DNA of 64,000 nucleotides, taken from Craterostigma plantagineum. Its lineage: Eukaryota; Streptophyta; Magnoliopsida; Lamiales; Linderniaceae. The notes below the pieces were generated by a model that was given only the letters and a program-made list of their open reading frames with translations, searched no databases and was not told the DNA's origin. The stretch's first letter is position 1, and every line of letters starts with the position of its first letter. The position numbers and the translations under genes are program-made. Positions 24,275 to 36,276 of the stretch are shown in pieces. The DNA is taken from the NCBI GenBank assembly GCA_027422505.1, contig JAPQWV010000051.1, positions 3,873,501-3,937,500 on the forward strand, read 5' to 3'.

Positions 24275-24664
24275 CTTTTGACATTGTTATTTTCTCGCCA
24301 TTAATAAGAGAGTCTTACTCTTACAAACCAGACAAACGAGGTTCAGTATTATCTCAGAATGTGTCTATGAACTACTTAATTCAGTCTGTTCCATTTTGTC
24401 GCTAATGTTCAAATTAGCTTATACATAGAAAACCACAAAGGTTTTCATGACCATTGATGGTAAAAAAAAAGTTCATCCTAAAATAGTTAAGTGATGATAG
24501 TGGCTTTTAACATGACCGAAAGTCGAAGAAGAAGAAAAGGGATCACGTAGAAACTAACTATGATGTAATAATTACTCCTACACGATGACCAGCGGGTTTT
24601 CAAGAATGATATCCGACGTATGGAAAACTCACGTCAGCCAGTTAATGTCTTGTTAGTTCGACTG
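24275..24664. other. Shared 3' flank of RPN12 and the bZIP gene
   Basis: A 390-base spacer between two convergent genes. It holds AT-rich sequence with candidate polyadenylation signals for RPN12 (AATAAGA near 24303). No additional gene is seen. Confidence 0.6.
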
Positions 24665-27600
24665 TCAATGATCACTCTCTGCGCCATCTTCGTGCATTGA
24701 GTCTTCATCATCGTTATCCATTCTTCGATCTTTGCGGTGCTCACCGCCGAGATTTTCCTGTTATATATATCGAAGATAAAGTACAAATTAAGTTTCTTAG
24801 TACAGTAAGCAATCCTAACATATCGAATTCGCAAGTTGAGTATATATCTGAAGCTCCCAAGATTTCCCGAAATTTGAATAGGTTGCTTATTCTCGTGATT
24901 TTTTTTTTCAATCGACAGTTACCTTAAGAGATGCATTCTCAGCAAGGAGTTGCTCATACTCTCTCCTCAGTTGAGCAACTTCATTCCTTAGAGCTGCGTT
25001 TTCATCTTTCAAAGCCTCAGCACGCTTCGCTAGCTCTTCACACTCCGCCTGACCGTAGAAGAAAAACGAGAAAATAAAAGAGCAACTATATAATGGATAT
25101 TTTTAAATAACTCACATACCTGCTTTCGCAATCTGGACCTTCGAGCAGATTCTCTGTTCGACTGTTTTCTTCTTTCCCTCTTCAGTTCCCTTTCGTCCTG
25201 ACACAAAGTAGCTGAGGTCAATGACTGAAAAATATGGCTAAGTGACTCGAAATTCCCATCAACGAGATAGCTAATGAGCTGATCATGCACCAGCACCAGT
25301 GGCTAGTTAAACTTTGGCAACAGATCGTACAATTCAAACTAGATTTATGGTTAGCTGATAGCAGTCCAACTATGTTCCAATAGAAGAAAAAGGAGAAATG
25401 GAAACATAATGAGACCTTTATCCAAAGCTGTGACTGAGCACTGTCTCTACCATTTGGGACCATTCCTCCTTGAACATGAGCAGAAGACGCCTTTCCATGC
25501 ATTGCTGGTGCAGCAGATGATGGACCGGCGGCCCAGTAATCCATGCCGATGTTTAGGTTAGTGGTGGGACCCTTTCCAGCTACAGCCTGCATTGGCGCCA
25601 CATTCATTGCGTGATTGACCATTGATCCACCGTTTTGGGAGCTTTGAGCACCGCTACCATTCTGAGAAGGTTCCTCTGTAGCATGATATGGTGCGGAGGC
25701 AATGTATGTTAGTAAACAATAACACAGTGTGACAGAAGAGGTCTTATCAATCACCATATTACGAAAGAATTTTGAACCTGAATGTTGACGGTTAATGGGA
25801 TTCCTTGAAAGTTCCTGGAAAAAAAGCAACAAGGAGGAGGAGGATTCAGATAAAGCAGCCGCAGGAAAAGTGCATCACCAGATTATTCTATCTCGGTAGT
25901 GTTTTCTGCCAATTTATCCTAAGGATTATAAATTTAAACGAGAGGGCTAGTCCAAACAAATCTTCAATGCCCACAGTGATTATTTAAATGTATGAACTAC
26001 TATCAGCAAAGATAGATGATAGACAAAAATGTAACCAGTACTTCATGTGAGTGTGACTCTTACATTATGAGAATTTGCATCACTACCGTCAGTTGTACCT
26101 TCACTTGCACTCTCAGCACTGCAGATGTGAAATAACATTAGCAGTGTCATAAATCCATCTAGTAAGAATATTATGCATTTGGTAAGAAACCAAGCGAAGA
26201 CAAAAAGAAACAAGAAATGAACAATACCAAAACATGCCGTGATGTCAAACCCAATAACGAATTTCAAGAAGTGAAAGGTGCACGGTAATATCACCGCACC
26301 ACCCTAATAATGTATACTAGAAATTCTCGGCACTGATTACAGTCTAAAGTTTATCATATGTCCTACTGTACCTCTTAGACACACCACTTGCCGATGCACC
26401 GGAGGTTTTTCCAGGTTCATGAGCACCATTTATCATATTCAAGTTTCCCAAACTACCCTTGGATCTTTTGACCGGCAGTTTACCCTTCTCATTAGATGTC
26501 TTGCCATCCAACTCCATTTTTCCAGGGGTATTACCCTGTAAGTAATCCTTCCCATCAGAAGTAAAAAGAATTAAAATAAGTGAATAAAAACGTGAAAGAA
26601 TGACTCACAGATGCTTCAGCAACACCATTTGGGGAAGGCATAGCAAAAGGACTGAAAGAGTAAGAACCCTGATTGACGAAACATGAAGTAAAAATAAATT
26701 TATGTGTGATCATAGAGAAAATTAGGGAGGTCGAATAAAAGAAGTTCCAACATACCGGAGTCATTGCTGGGTGGCCATACATTGCCCCATGGGGATACAT
26801 TGCAACATAAGGATGTGGTGGAGTACCATACGGCGGCATAAATTGCTGCGATGTGTATTGAATGAATATGTGATTGCATGCTAAGATGTACCAAACAAAC
26901 TAGCACAAGATAACAACAGCATGAAATAGCACAGGATTCTATCTTCAATCGCATATGGTGTTCATGGTCAACTATTTACAACCATATGGTGTTTATGTAC
27001 CAAAAAACAATACCAATAAGAACCAGAAAACAGTAACAGCATTCCGAAAAACTGAAAATTTTCAACACAACAAAGTACGGTACAATCATCAACCCCGAGC
27101 ATTAATAATTAAGCTTCACGACTTCAAAAACCTACACGCCAAATTCAACTGTTCAATGCCCTCACAACCCAACCAGGAACCGTATGATTTCGTCCCCCCA
27201 AGACTCACGATAATGTTACATTATGATAAGGTAGTAAACTAACAAGATTTTTTTAAAGGTAGATATTATATCATTTGAAAATAGTGGAATTTGTGCAAAA
27301 AGAAGAAGTCATGATAATGGTATACTGTGACCATTACGATAACCGTATATGTATTGGAATAATACGACAAGCATGTACCTGAACGCCCCACATATATGGG
27401 GGTGCCTGTGGACTTGATGCCAAGAACCCAGGCGGTGGAATAGGAGAATATGCCTACAGAACAATATCGTATATGCCAAATGAATTACAATCCAACGCAA
27501 ATAAGGGGATATGCATTCAAATCACTCAAGATTCATTGGACCTGAAAGCCAGACCAATCTGGAGTAGCTGCACCAGAAGCAGCTGAATTCTGATCCTGAA

Positions 27601-27766
27601 AATAGCCGGGGAAATTGAACATAACCATTTTGAGGAAGCTATGCAGCAAAAAGTCACAGAGGAAAAAGAACAATCTACAAACAATTAACCTGCGAAGGAG
27701 GAGTTTTAGGCTCCTTAGTTTCTTTCCCTTCGTTGCTCGATTTATCAGCCTCGCGATTTCCCATTC
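24665..27766 (-). CDS. G-box-binding bZIP transcription factor (GBF1 / bZIP16-68 type), twelve exons
   Basis: Exons on the minus strand: 27766-27690, 27595-27542, 27453-27379, 26845-26756, 26668-26609, 26535-26372, 26118-26064, 25814-25778, 25675-25416, 25197-25120, 25048-24923 and 24757-24665, all GT-AG. N-terminal proline-rich MFMR part: [32 protein letters not shown]. Middle: [19 protein letters not shown] and [10 protein letters not shown]. bZIP basic region [20 protein letters not shown], then a leucine zipper to ENASLK. The length would be 389 residues, as in bZIP68. These factors bind CACGTG boxes in light and stress promoters. Odd point: exon 1 is 77 bp, one base short of keeping frame with exon 2; the A5 run near 27719-27723 is the likely site, as an error or a real frameshift. 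Confidence 0.9.
27000..27197 (-). repeat. Copy in intron 3 of the bZIP gene's own upstream leader segment
   Basis: About 198 bases match 28062-28260 in direct orientation with only about eight differences. The copy begins CCAAAAAACAATACC and ends GATTTCGTCCCC. It lies in the intron between exons 3 and 4 of the bZIP gene. Confidence 0.9.
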
Positions 27767-28061
27767 TTAACCAGGGATGAGATCTTTATTCTCAATTAGA
27801 CCATCCTATTAACAGTTTTATTGCAAGAAGTAATCAACATCAAGGCCTTGTCCGCTGAATTCGTAATAAACAATACAGGAAGAAAGCACACAACAAAAAC
27901 ACTAAATTGCGCTCAGCTTCATCCCCTCAGCAAAGGACTGGACGGAAACCATTCGAGGATCAACACAACAATGACTATAAAACTCCAACATCATATTAAA
28001 AAGCAGACAAAAAACAAAAAAGATTCTTAAAACTTCATATCTGCAGAATACATCCATAAAA

Positions 28062-28260
28062 CCAAAAAACGATACCAATAAGAACCAGAAAACAGTAACA
28101 GCATTCCGAAACACTGAAAATTTCAACACAACAAAGTACGGTACAATCAATCAACCCCGAGCATTAATAATTAAGCTTCACGACTTCAAAAGCCTACCAC
28201 GCCAAATTCAACTGTTCAATGCCCTCACAACCCAACCAGGAACCGTATGATTTCGTCCCC
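28062..28260 (-). repeat. Upstream leader segment of the bZIP gene, source or partner of the intronic copy
   Basis: It lies 300-500 bases upstream of the bZIP start codon, in the expected leader or first-intron region. Its partner is at 27000-27197. Which copy is original is inferred from position only. Confidence 0.75.
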
Positions 28261-28551
28261 GCAAAAGAAACACAAAAAGTAAAACCCCAATCAAATAGAG
28301 AAAATCCGCAATCCAGTTCGTCTCAAAGCGACGATCCGCCGTGAAGATCAATGCTGAAAAGGTGTAGGTGCTAGTGCTGCTCGGAGAGGAGAGGAGGAGG
28401 AGGTGAATTAGCTTTGATGTGTTGTCGTTTGTCCATGGTGGATTTGATTGGTTGATGATTAGGTCTGACGTGTGGGTCGATCGTGGACTGTTGACGGCTA
28501 GGGCTTCAGCCACGTACATACATATACATACATCAACTTACTTGTCACTCG

Positions 28552-28582
<31 letters not shown>

Positions 28583-28641
28583 AATAACAAGGCTTGGTTT
28601 GGTTGTGTTAAATTACTATTCCAAAACTTCTATAAATAGAA
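28261..28641 (-). promoter_or_regulatory. Probable promoter and 5' leader region of the bZIP gene
   Basis: No coding gene is supported. The region includes a CT-rich stretch on the minus strand (28380-28410) and an AAAT microsatellite (28553-28590), then passes into MULE E5 at 28651. The transcription start could not be placed. Confidence 0.45.
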
Positions 28642-28854
28642 TAAAATTAACTGGATTGCTATTCACCGCCCCCTTTTTCCTAGTTACCGCCCCCTAAAGG
28701 CCTTGAAAATGACCTTTTTGCCCATATGATATTTAAATTAATTTAAAAATAAAAAACTAACTAAATATATAATTCTGGTACGAAATAATGAAAACTACAT
28801 ACACAAATAAATTCGAACGATCGATAAGGAAATTCGAACGAAATTTTCGACCGG

Positions 28855-29225
28855 GCTGCGCACGGGCCGAACAATAATTTCGGTCGGGCTGTGTTCGGGC
28901 CGATCAACATTTTCGGCCCGCACAGGCCCGACCGAAATTACTGTTCGGCCCGCTCAAGGCCCGACCGAAATTACTGTTCGGCCCGCTCAAGGCCCGACCG
29001 AAATTACTGTTCGGCCCGCACTGGGCCCGACCGAAATCTCAGTTCGGCCCGCACGGGCCCGACCGAAAATAATGTTCGGCCCGCACTGGGCCCGGCCGAA
29101 ATCTCAGTTCGGCCCGCACTCGGACCGACCGAAATCTCAGTTTGGCCCGCACAGGCCCGGCCGAAATTCCAGTTCGGCCCGTGCACAGGCCCGGCCGAAA
29201 TCTCAGTTCGGCCCGCCAGACCCGA
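28855..29225. repeat. Array of ~31-33 bp TTCGGCCCG...CCGACCGAAAT units
   Basis: About eleven units of 31-33 bases, each starting TTCGGCCCG and ending CCGACCGAAAT or a close variant, so each unit is an imperfect inverted repeat. Because units are often a multiple of three, several frames stay open on both strands; none looks like a real protein. Confidence 0.9.
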
Positions 29226-29387
29226 TTAATTTTCACTTTTTCATTTTTTTTATTTTTTATTCTAATTTATAAAAATTCAACATATATTGTGGTGTTTAGG
29301 AATTGAACCAAAGAAAGTACTTATCCATTGAGCTACATGGTTTTTTATTAATAATTATGACATATATATAAATATAATATATAAATT

Positions 29388-29760
29388 ATCCATCGAATTA
29401 AAGAATCTAATTAAATAATTCAATTAAATAATCTAATTAAATAACCCAATTAAATAATCTAATTAAATAATTCAATTAAATAATCCAATTAAATAATCCG
29501 ACTAAATAATCGAATTAAATAATTCTATTAAATAATCCAATTAAATAATCCAATTAAATAATCTAATTAAATAATCCAATTAAACAATCTAATTAAATAA
29601 TCGAATATTTTTCTCTTTATAAATAATCCAATTAAATAATTCAATGAAATAATCCGATTAAATAATCCAATTAAATAATTCAATCTAATTAAATAATCCA
29701 ATTAAATAATCCAATCAAATTAAATAATCAGATTAAATAATTTAATTAAATAATCGAAAA
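29388..29760. repeat. Tandem array of AATTAAATAATC 12-mers
   Basis: About thirty copies of a 12-base unit (AATTAAATAATCC or variants with T, G or C at the last position) form a simple satellite between the two CCGAAAT clusters of MULE E5. Confidence 0.9.
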
Positions 29761-30302
29761 AAATATACCCGACCGAAATCAAATTTCGGCCATATTAGGT
29801 GGCGACCGAATTGAATTTTCGATCCCGACTGCCACGATCGAATATTATTTCGGTCAGAGTTATCCCGACCGAAGTAAAATTTCGGTCGTACCAGTCCCAG
29901 CCGAAACATAATTTTCAGCGGCCGAAATTATGTTTCGGCCCTGCCTTGATGTGGCCGAATTTATGTTTCGGTCCGGCCCGAAAAGACGAGATTGTTTTTC
30001 GTTCGTGACTTTTTTGGTTCGTGATCGAATCAAGTTCGATAATTCACATTCGTACGAACGAATTTTACGTTAATTTGTTTTGTTTTGTTTGAGTCTGATT
30101 TGAATGTTTGATTGCGATTTGAACGTTTTTTTTGTTTTGTTTGAGTCTGATTTGAATGTTTAATTGCGATATGAAAATTGTTGTCTGGAAAATGACTTTA
30201 AAAAAAAAATTTAATTCAAAAGGGCAATTTAGTCTTTTTTCAGCCCTTTAGGGGGCGGTGACTAGGAAAAAGGGGCGGTGAATAGCAATCCCCTAAAATT
30301 AA

Positions 30303-30753
30303 TTTAAGGTCTCGTTCTATTTTATTAAGAGCCTTGCCCTCGTAGAAACCGTCACTAATCTCAATTTGGCATGTCAATTTCAACAAATCAACAACTAATA
30401 ATTGATAAAAATAACATTAAATATACTATTAGCCCACGTTCATGTATAACTGTCATTTCAAATTTATCTCTATTTGATCTCCAATTAGAAACTAATAAAC
30501 CCCACGTCAATAAAGAACTGTCACATGTCTACTGAAAACAATTCAAGGTCTGATTAAAATCAACACTTCATGTTTGTGGAATTTATTTCTAAGTTAAAGC
30601 TAATTATTATTGCACACACGTCGAGTGTGCATGACGGACTAGTAATTGTTGTCGGAGTTGACACATCAAATTGATTATTGTCTAATTTTCACACACTCTA
30701 TGCGCTTTTTTAACAAATTAATTATATTTATGTTACTTTATAAAGTAAAAATT
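30303..30753. other. Intergenic spacer, no gene seen
   Basis: AT-rich sequence between MULE E5 and the foldback element. No coding, RNA or terminal-repeat signal was recognised. Confidence 0.5.
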
Positions 30754-32237
30754 TGGGGTGTGCATAATTTGGTTTACCGAACCGAACTACCGAGAAACCG
30801 AAATTTCGGTACTAACCGAACCGAATCGAAAAATTCTGTTCGGTATTCGGTTCTTCAAAAAGAAAATTCAGTAATTCGGTTCGTTATAGATTTTTTATTC
30901 CGGTAAATTAAAATATATTATAATTTTATTAATAGTAAAAATATAACTACAATTATATTAAATTTTATATATTAATTTAAATATTACTGAAAATTCTTTT
31001 TTATTTTTCATTGAAAATTCGGATTATTTCTGTAACGTCCCGTTTTCTATTACTTTATTCGCCGCAGCTGTTATATTTTTCGCATAAAATTTTTCGCCCT
31101 TCCACAACCATGCCTTTATACATAAACGGGAGCGTACATCTGTCCACTTTCACGCGTATTATACATATATATTAACATATCATATTTCTTATGCATCATA
31201 TGAAAGACACTAATGGTTCTTATACTACATGAACACGATGAACTTAGGGGAGTAGGTGAGAGCGTAGCCGGCCAACCTTGAATCCATGCTTTCGTATGAA
31301 GATGCACTCTAAGTTGCCTGCTAGGTATCTACAGCAACTGTGAAAACAACTATTCAGAGTATGATCGCAACATGTTATTCCGTTATACAAATAAACAATA
31401 AAACTGTAGCAGAAATTAATTTCTTTCTTTCATTTGCTTCCATACACATTTCTAAAGAATATACCATCGTTTGTAGAACCCGTAGATTCACAATACTCGT
31501 ACTGTAAACACTTCAACTCACGTAATCATCATGAAATCAATCATCGAGGTTTGTCACATAACCATAGTCCTTAAGATCATTCATGTAATCCATAGACCAA
31601 TGCAAATTCTACATGATCATTTATTTTTGATACTTCCGTTATGACCTGCTAGACTCGTACTATTGACCCCGTAGGGGCCCATGCATGGGACTCTGTAACC
31701 GTAAAATATTTTTGTTTGCCTGTACAGGACTCTGTAATCCTCCGATTTGTGAGGATGTAACTATAGCTGCATATCGAGTCGTCCGACGTCGTAGCAGTCA
31801 TAACGGTTTCTCTTTTCTTTATTATCCGAATACAATGCTTTACTTTCACTTTAAATGACATATAAATTCCATACACCATTAAATCACACATATCACACTG
31901 TAACACATTATGGCACATAATTCACGTTCATTCCAAATACTACGTTTATAAGAAAATCATCAATCATTTAATTCACATAAAGCACATAAAAACAGAACAC
32001 ATGTTGCATATCATACTCACAGTATGACTTAAAGCCTCACTCGACTTTGTCCTTGCCTTTTCCTGAATCCTGACCTATAAAATTATTTTTAGCCGTAAAT
32101 ACAAAATTCCTATAATGATATGCGTGCTTATTATGCATGATCATTTTTATCCGTAGCCCTTACCAGAATCCCTAACTTATCTTATATCTAAACCGTGAAT
32201 ATTGAATACTTTATGTGATATTAAAATTCCTTATATA

Positions 32238-32269
<32 letters not shown>

Positions 32270-33251
32270 CGAGATCACATGTTGAAATCTATTTGTCTCG
32301 AGATTTCAAATTAGAAAATATCGAAGTCTTTTATTAAGCAATCTCGAGATCATTAATTGAGGAGATATCGAAATCTTCAAGGCATAATATGTCGGGCTCT
32401 TTAAGTTATATAATGTCGAGCTCTTTAAGATATGAAATGTCGAGCTTTCCAAAGTATAATATGTCGAAATCTTTAATAAGCCATCTCGAGATTATTAGCC
32501 GAGGAAATGTCGAAATTGTCTGCTTCAATATGACATCAAAAGCTACTTTGTCCTAATCTTGATAATCATTCACATTATTATTATATTCATTTCCTTTCAT
32601 ATGAGGTTATCGTGGTTTGGTTTAGTTCCACCAATCATATTGCTCTTATTTAATAATCACTCAAGATCCTATCTAATGAACTAGCATAACTCGAGATCAT
32701 TTGTCGAGGGTTTCTTAATTTCGAAATCTTTAATTTCAACATAAATCATGTCTCGATATCTTATATCTAATTCATTATCATAACTCGACATTTCCTATCT
32801 AGTTCATTATCATAATTCGACATTCTCCTATTTAATTCATTATCAATTCATCTCGACATTATCTCAATCATAGCTTGACCCTACACTTGCAATCATCACT
32901 CGACATTTCCTATCTAATTCATTATAATAATTCTTAAGAACATGATAGAATTCCATCGAACTTCTTACTGTTCATATATTCATCAAATCAAGACACTTAA
33001 AAGACTTGAACATTTGTAAATCCTTAGCATACTTCAGTATCGAATTCATCTCAAGAATTAACCCTATTCAAAATCTGAAAACCCTAATTCTATCAAGTTA
33101 CGAAGATCTCTTCTAACCTAATACAAATTGATTTTTATAATGATAACATATTACGAGTAGACTTATAAATGTTCAATTCTTATTCCTATATCGAAATTAT
33201 TCCCATAAATATTAGTTATTTGCTTAATATGATTATTGATCTCTAACATGC

Positions 33252-33298
<47 letters not shown>

Positions 33299-34215
33299 TT
33301 ATCAAAGCAGTATTTGAATTTCCTTACCTTCAGAAATTTGCCCAGTTTTGTTCAGATTTCGATCGTTGTTTAAATTTTCTGTTTCTCTCTTGTTCTAAAT
33401 GTTTCGTAATTGATCAGCTAAAGGATACCTTTTGATTCTTATCCTAAGTCAGCGTTTAATGCTAACCCAATGACATCGGCCTCTTACCAATACTTGGAAT
33501 AACTTTAATATTATAAAAGTTAATTGGACAAGCAATTAGAAGACAAAGTCATTTCCCCTCATGTTAGGTAATTTAATGTCTATCCTAGTTGCTAAGTGAC
33601 ATGAATTATTTTATTATTTCCAAGTGATAACTATCGAAACCCTTGAGGTCATTTAGTACACGTTTTATATCGAAAACTTGAAATATCTTTAGTGAATTGA
33701 TATCGACATTTTTGAGGGAAACATTCGAAATCTTTATTAATTTGATCTCGACATTTTTGAGGAGATATTCGACATTATATTTAAATAATTTCAAGTTTCT
33801 TTAACCATACCGAAAATGTTATTTAATTATTTCTTCCCAACTTGTTTAATCATTTTAATTCACACATGTAAATTTTCCAACCTGAGAAAACCCTATAAAA
33901 TTTCATACTTAGAAAATTCAAATACCATAACATTCACTTCTTCACCACTTATCTCTTGAAGAACCTAGAACTATAATACTTTAGATACCTTATTCTATCT
34001 ATACTTGTGTTTTAAAATGACATATGAATGCATGAATTTATGTAAATGCGTAAAATTATAATATGAGGTTTCGGTTCCTGACATTCGGTAAAAACCGAAT
34101 ATCCCGAAAAAAAATCGTAAAAACCGAATACCGAACCAAAAAATTCGATTCGATATTCGATTCGTAAGATCGGCGAACTGAAATTTCGGTTCGGTTTGTA
34201 CCGAACGAACACTCC
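30754..34215. mobile_element. Foldback/MITE-like element split by a solo LTR
   Basis: The left end GGGGTGTGCATAATTTGG and the right end, inverted, GGAGTGTTCGTTCGG lead into sequences made of repeated CCGAA/TTCGG (30775-30900 and 34084-34205). These form an inverted pair such as TTCGGTATTCGG against CCGAATACCGAA. This is the look of GGGTGTGC-type hairpin MITEs of plants. Without the inserted LTR it is about 410 bases. No target duplication could be recognised. Confidence 0.6.
31031..34083. mobile_element. Diverged solo LTR of the Ty3 chromovirus family
   Basis: It begins TGTAACGTCCCGTTTTC and ends GAGGTTTCGGTTCCTGACA, closely matching the LTR ends of the full element at 36277-47755. Shared internal landmarks include ACGGGAGCGTACATC, AGCCGGCCAACCTTGAATCC and TCAGAGTATGATCGCAACAT. 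It is 3.05 kb long with no adjacent internal domain. A clean 5-bp duplication is not visible (ATTTC against TTCGG). It contains long AT dinucleotide runs and CTCGA/TGTCGA words. Confidence 0.85.
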
Positions 34216-35026
34216 TTGTGAAAATCAATGTGTTGGGATATAATTATGGTAACTAAGAAATTTAGAATTGAAATGATAACTTATTAAATTAATTAAATTT
34301 CAAATAGAATGATTAAGTTGCAAATAAAATGACAGAAGTTTTTAGCCACCCTAGCGCTTTTATTAATAGATAGAGTGGTGATATGTCACTATCTAAACTC
34401 TTTTATTAAGCGTCAACGTTTGGTGTAAACTGTCAAATTTTAGTCTATCAATTTGACTAATTAAAAAACTAATATTAAAAAAACCACCAACTACATTTTT
34501 ACCGTACATTTCCAATTTGACACCTCTATTTTTAATATATATTTATATGTTGAATGTGCAACAATACTAGTAAATGGTATAGATATCTTAAAAATAATAT
34601 ATAGTAAAAAAAATTAAGAATTTCATATTTTAAATTTCAAATACAAGACGATTTTTATATACATTTATAAACCTGATCATGCATCGACTGCGTAAAATAC
34701 TTGTAATATTAACATGCAATGACGTCCGGTTGACCTTAATCGCGACAAAATGATAAATCACTCCAAAATGGACAACATCTATACTCTTATGTTAATGGTG
34801 AGAGTGAGTTAAAAAATGTTTTCTGGGGTATCTATTAACGAATCAGAAAATTTTTCAAATTAAAAATTGACCTAAAATAACAAATAAATATTAGATCACG
34901 CTCTTTAGCCTAATGAAGCTGTGTATTCTATTTTTAGTAAAATGCTTATTTTCTAACTAAATATTAATATCAAAATTAAAACAAAATATTTTGATTTTCA
35001 TGCACAAGGATGTGCAACATATACTA
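34216..35026. other. Intergenic DNA, no gene seen
   Basis: AT-rich, without a supported gene or terminal repeats. The 10 bases 35027-35036 are the left target duplication of MULE E4. Confidence 0.5.
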
Positions 35027-35815
35027 GTCGAAATTAGGGGATTCAACACTTAAATGCCTAGATAAATTAAAAAAAAAATGAATCAGTCCCTTGTCAGACA
35101 TTTTTATAACCTAGGGTACCCGCTTGAATTTTATTTTACTGATAGGTACCTAACTGACGGAATTACCCCTGCTAAAACTGGTACCTTACCTGGGGTTTCA
35201 TTTCAGCGTAGGTTCGCTCATAAAAAAAAATTCATACACCATCCCAAACCTAAATCGCGTGACCTTCCCGAAATCGACCTGTGGTTGTTTTGCTTCAGAT
35301 TCATCGTCGTGGGCTCTCGCTTCCTCGTGGTATTCCCCTTCTAAAATCGATAGGTAAGTCCTTCGCATCATGTTCGTAACATAGCTGCGTGTTTTGCGAA
35401 TGACATCGATTTGTTGTTCGATTAGGGTTGTTTTGGAATGGTTCAGTTTACTAGCTTTGTGCGTATATTTTCGATTGAGTGGGTTGATTGTTGTCGATTT
35501 GGGGGTTTTTGGAATGGGTCAATTTGGAGTTTTTCGAGTGGGGTCAATTTGTTTTGGTACGACATTATCACTATATTTGGTACCATCCGTTTGGGCAAAT
35601 TGGTACGCCGTGTGTGAATAAAATGGTACTGCTTGTTACCAGTGGATTTTTTGCAGAAATGCCTCCGCGGGACAGATTTGATCGGTCTTCCAGGTGCCAT
35701 CTTGCACTCTTTCGATCTACCATAAGCAATTTGTAGGGTAGCATGACCCCTGATAAAAAAGAAGATATAAGAAGGTCCCCGTTTTCATTGGTAGAATTTG
35801 CTTTGTTTCTAACTG

Positions 35816-36082
35816 TTGCATGAATTTTGTGTGGTTAATGTTGATGGAGGAGTTTGCGGATCTCATTTAGAGTGGAGTGCTCGTGTGGAGAGGTTGGAAG
35901 CCGAGTTGAGATTGATCGAGGCTATAAGAGATCTAAGGTCAAATGTTCGGACGTGGAAGGATGATGTGTCCAAGGAGGATGCTATGGAAGAGGAAGAGGC
36001 TGAGGCTAATGAAGTCAACATGGATGTGTATCGTGCTTCTGTGAGTGCTCGCATTTTAGTGACGAGCACAGTTGTATGCTAG
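35816..36082 (+). pseudogene. Gene remnant inside MULE E4, acidic coiled-coil-like
   Basis: A coding-like stretch contains WSARVERLEAELRLIEAIRDL and DAMEEEEAEANEV, with heptad-like spacing and strong codon structure. Upstream, a possible first coding exon (MPPRDRFDRSSR near 35658) follows a plausible splice acceptor. It could be a decayed accessory gene of the E4 family or a captured host fragment. I do not recognise the family. Confidence 0.35.
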
Positions 36083-36276
36083 ATCTATTTTGTTAAGTTA
36101 TTTGACTTGGGGATGAGATTGTTTGGAAACTTTGTTGTTTATGTTCATTAAGTTGTTTTTTGACTTGGGGATGAGACTGTTTGGAGACACAGTGATGTCG
36201 TTTGTTGTGTAGTTCTATGAGACTGTCCGTATTTTATGCAGTACCATATGTTTTTATATTAAGGTACCTTATCTTT

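Larger units (their letters stand above)
28651..30293. mobile_element. MULE E5: 1.64-kb non-autonomous element with TTCGGCCCG/CCGAAAT arrays
   Basis: Terminal inverted repeats share GGATTGCTATTCACCGCCCC, followed by CTAGT(T/C)ACCGCCCCC. A perfect 9-bp duplication TAAAATTAA flanks the element (28642-28650 and 30294-30302). Inside are an array of TTCGGCCCG...GGCCCGACCGAAAT units (28855-29225), an array of AATTAAATAATC 12-mers (29388-29760) and a second CCGAAAT/TTCGG cluster (29765-30000). There is no transposase. The element sits about 0.9 kb upstream of the bZIP start codon. Confidence 0.88.

Noticed and set aside
28891..29229. Open frames on both strands encoding repeated ARSRPDRNYCS-like or PVRAELRFRP-like peptides
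   Set aside because: They follow the 31-33 bp CG-rich repeat units of MULE E5 and occur in several frames on both strands, so they are repeat artefacts.
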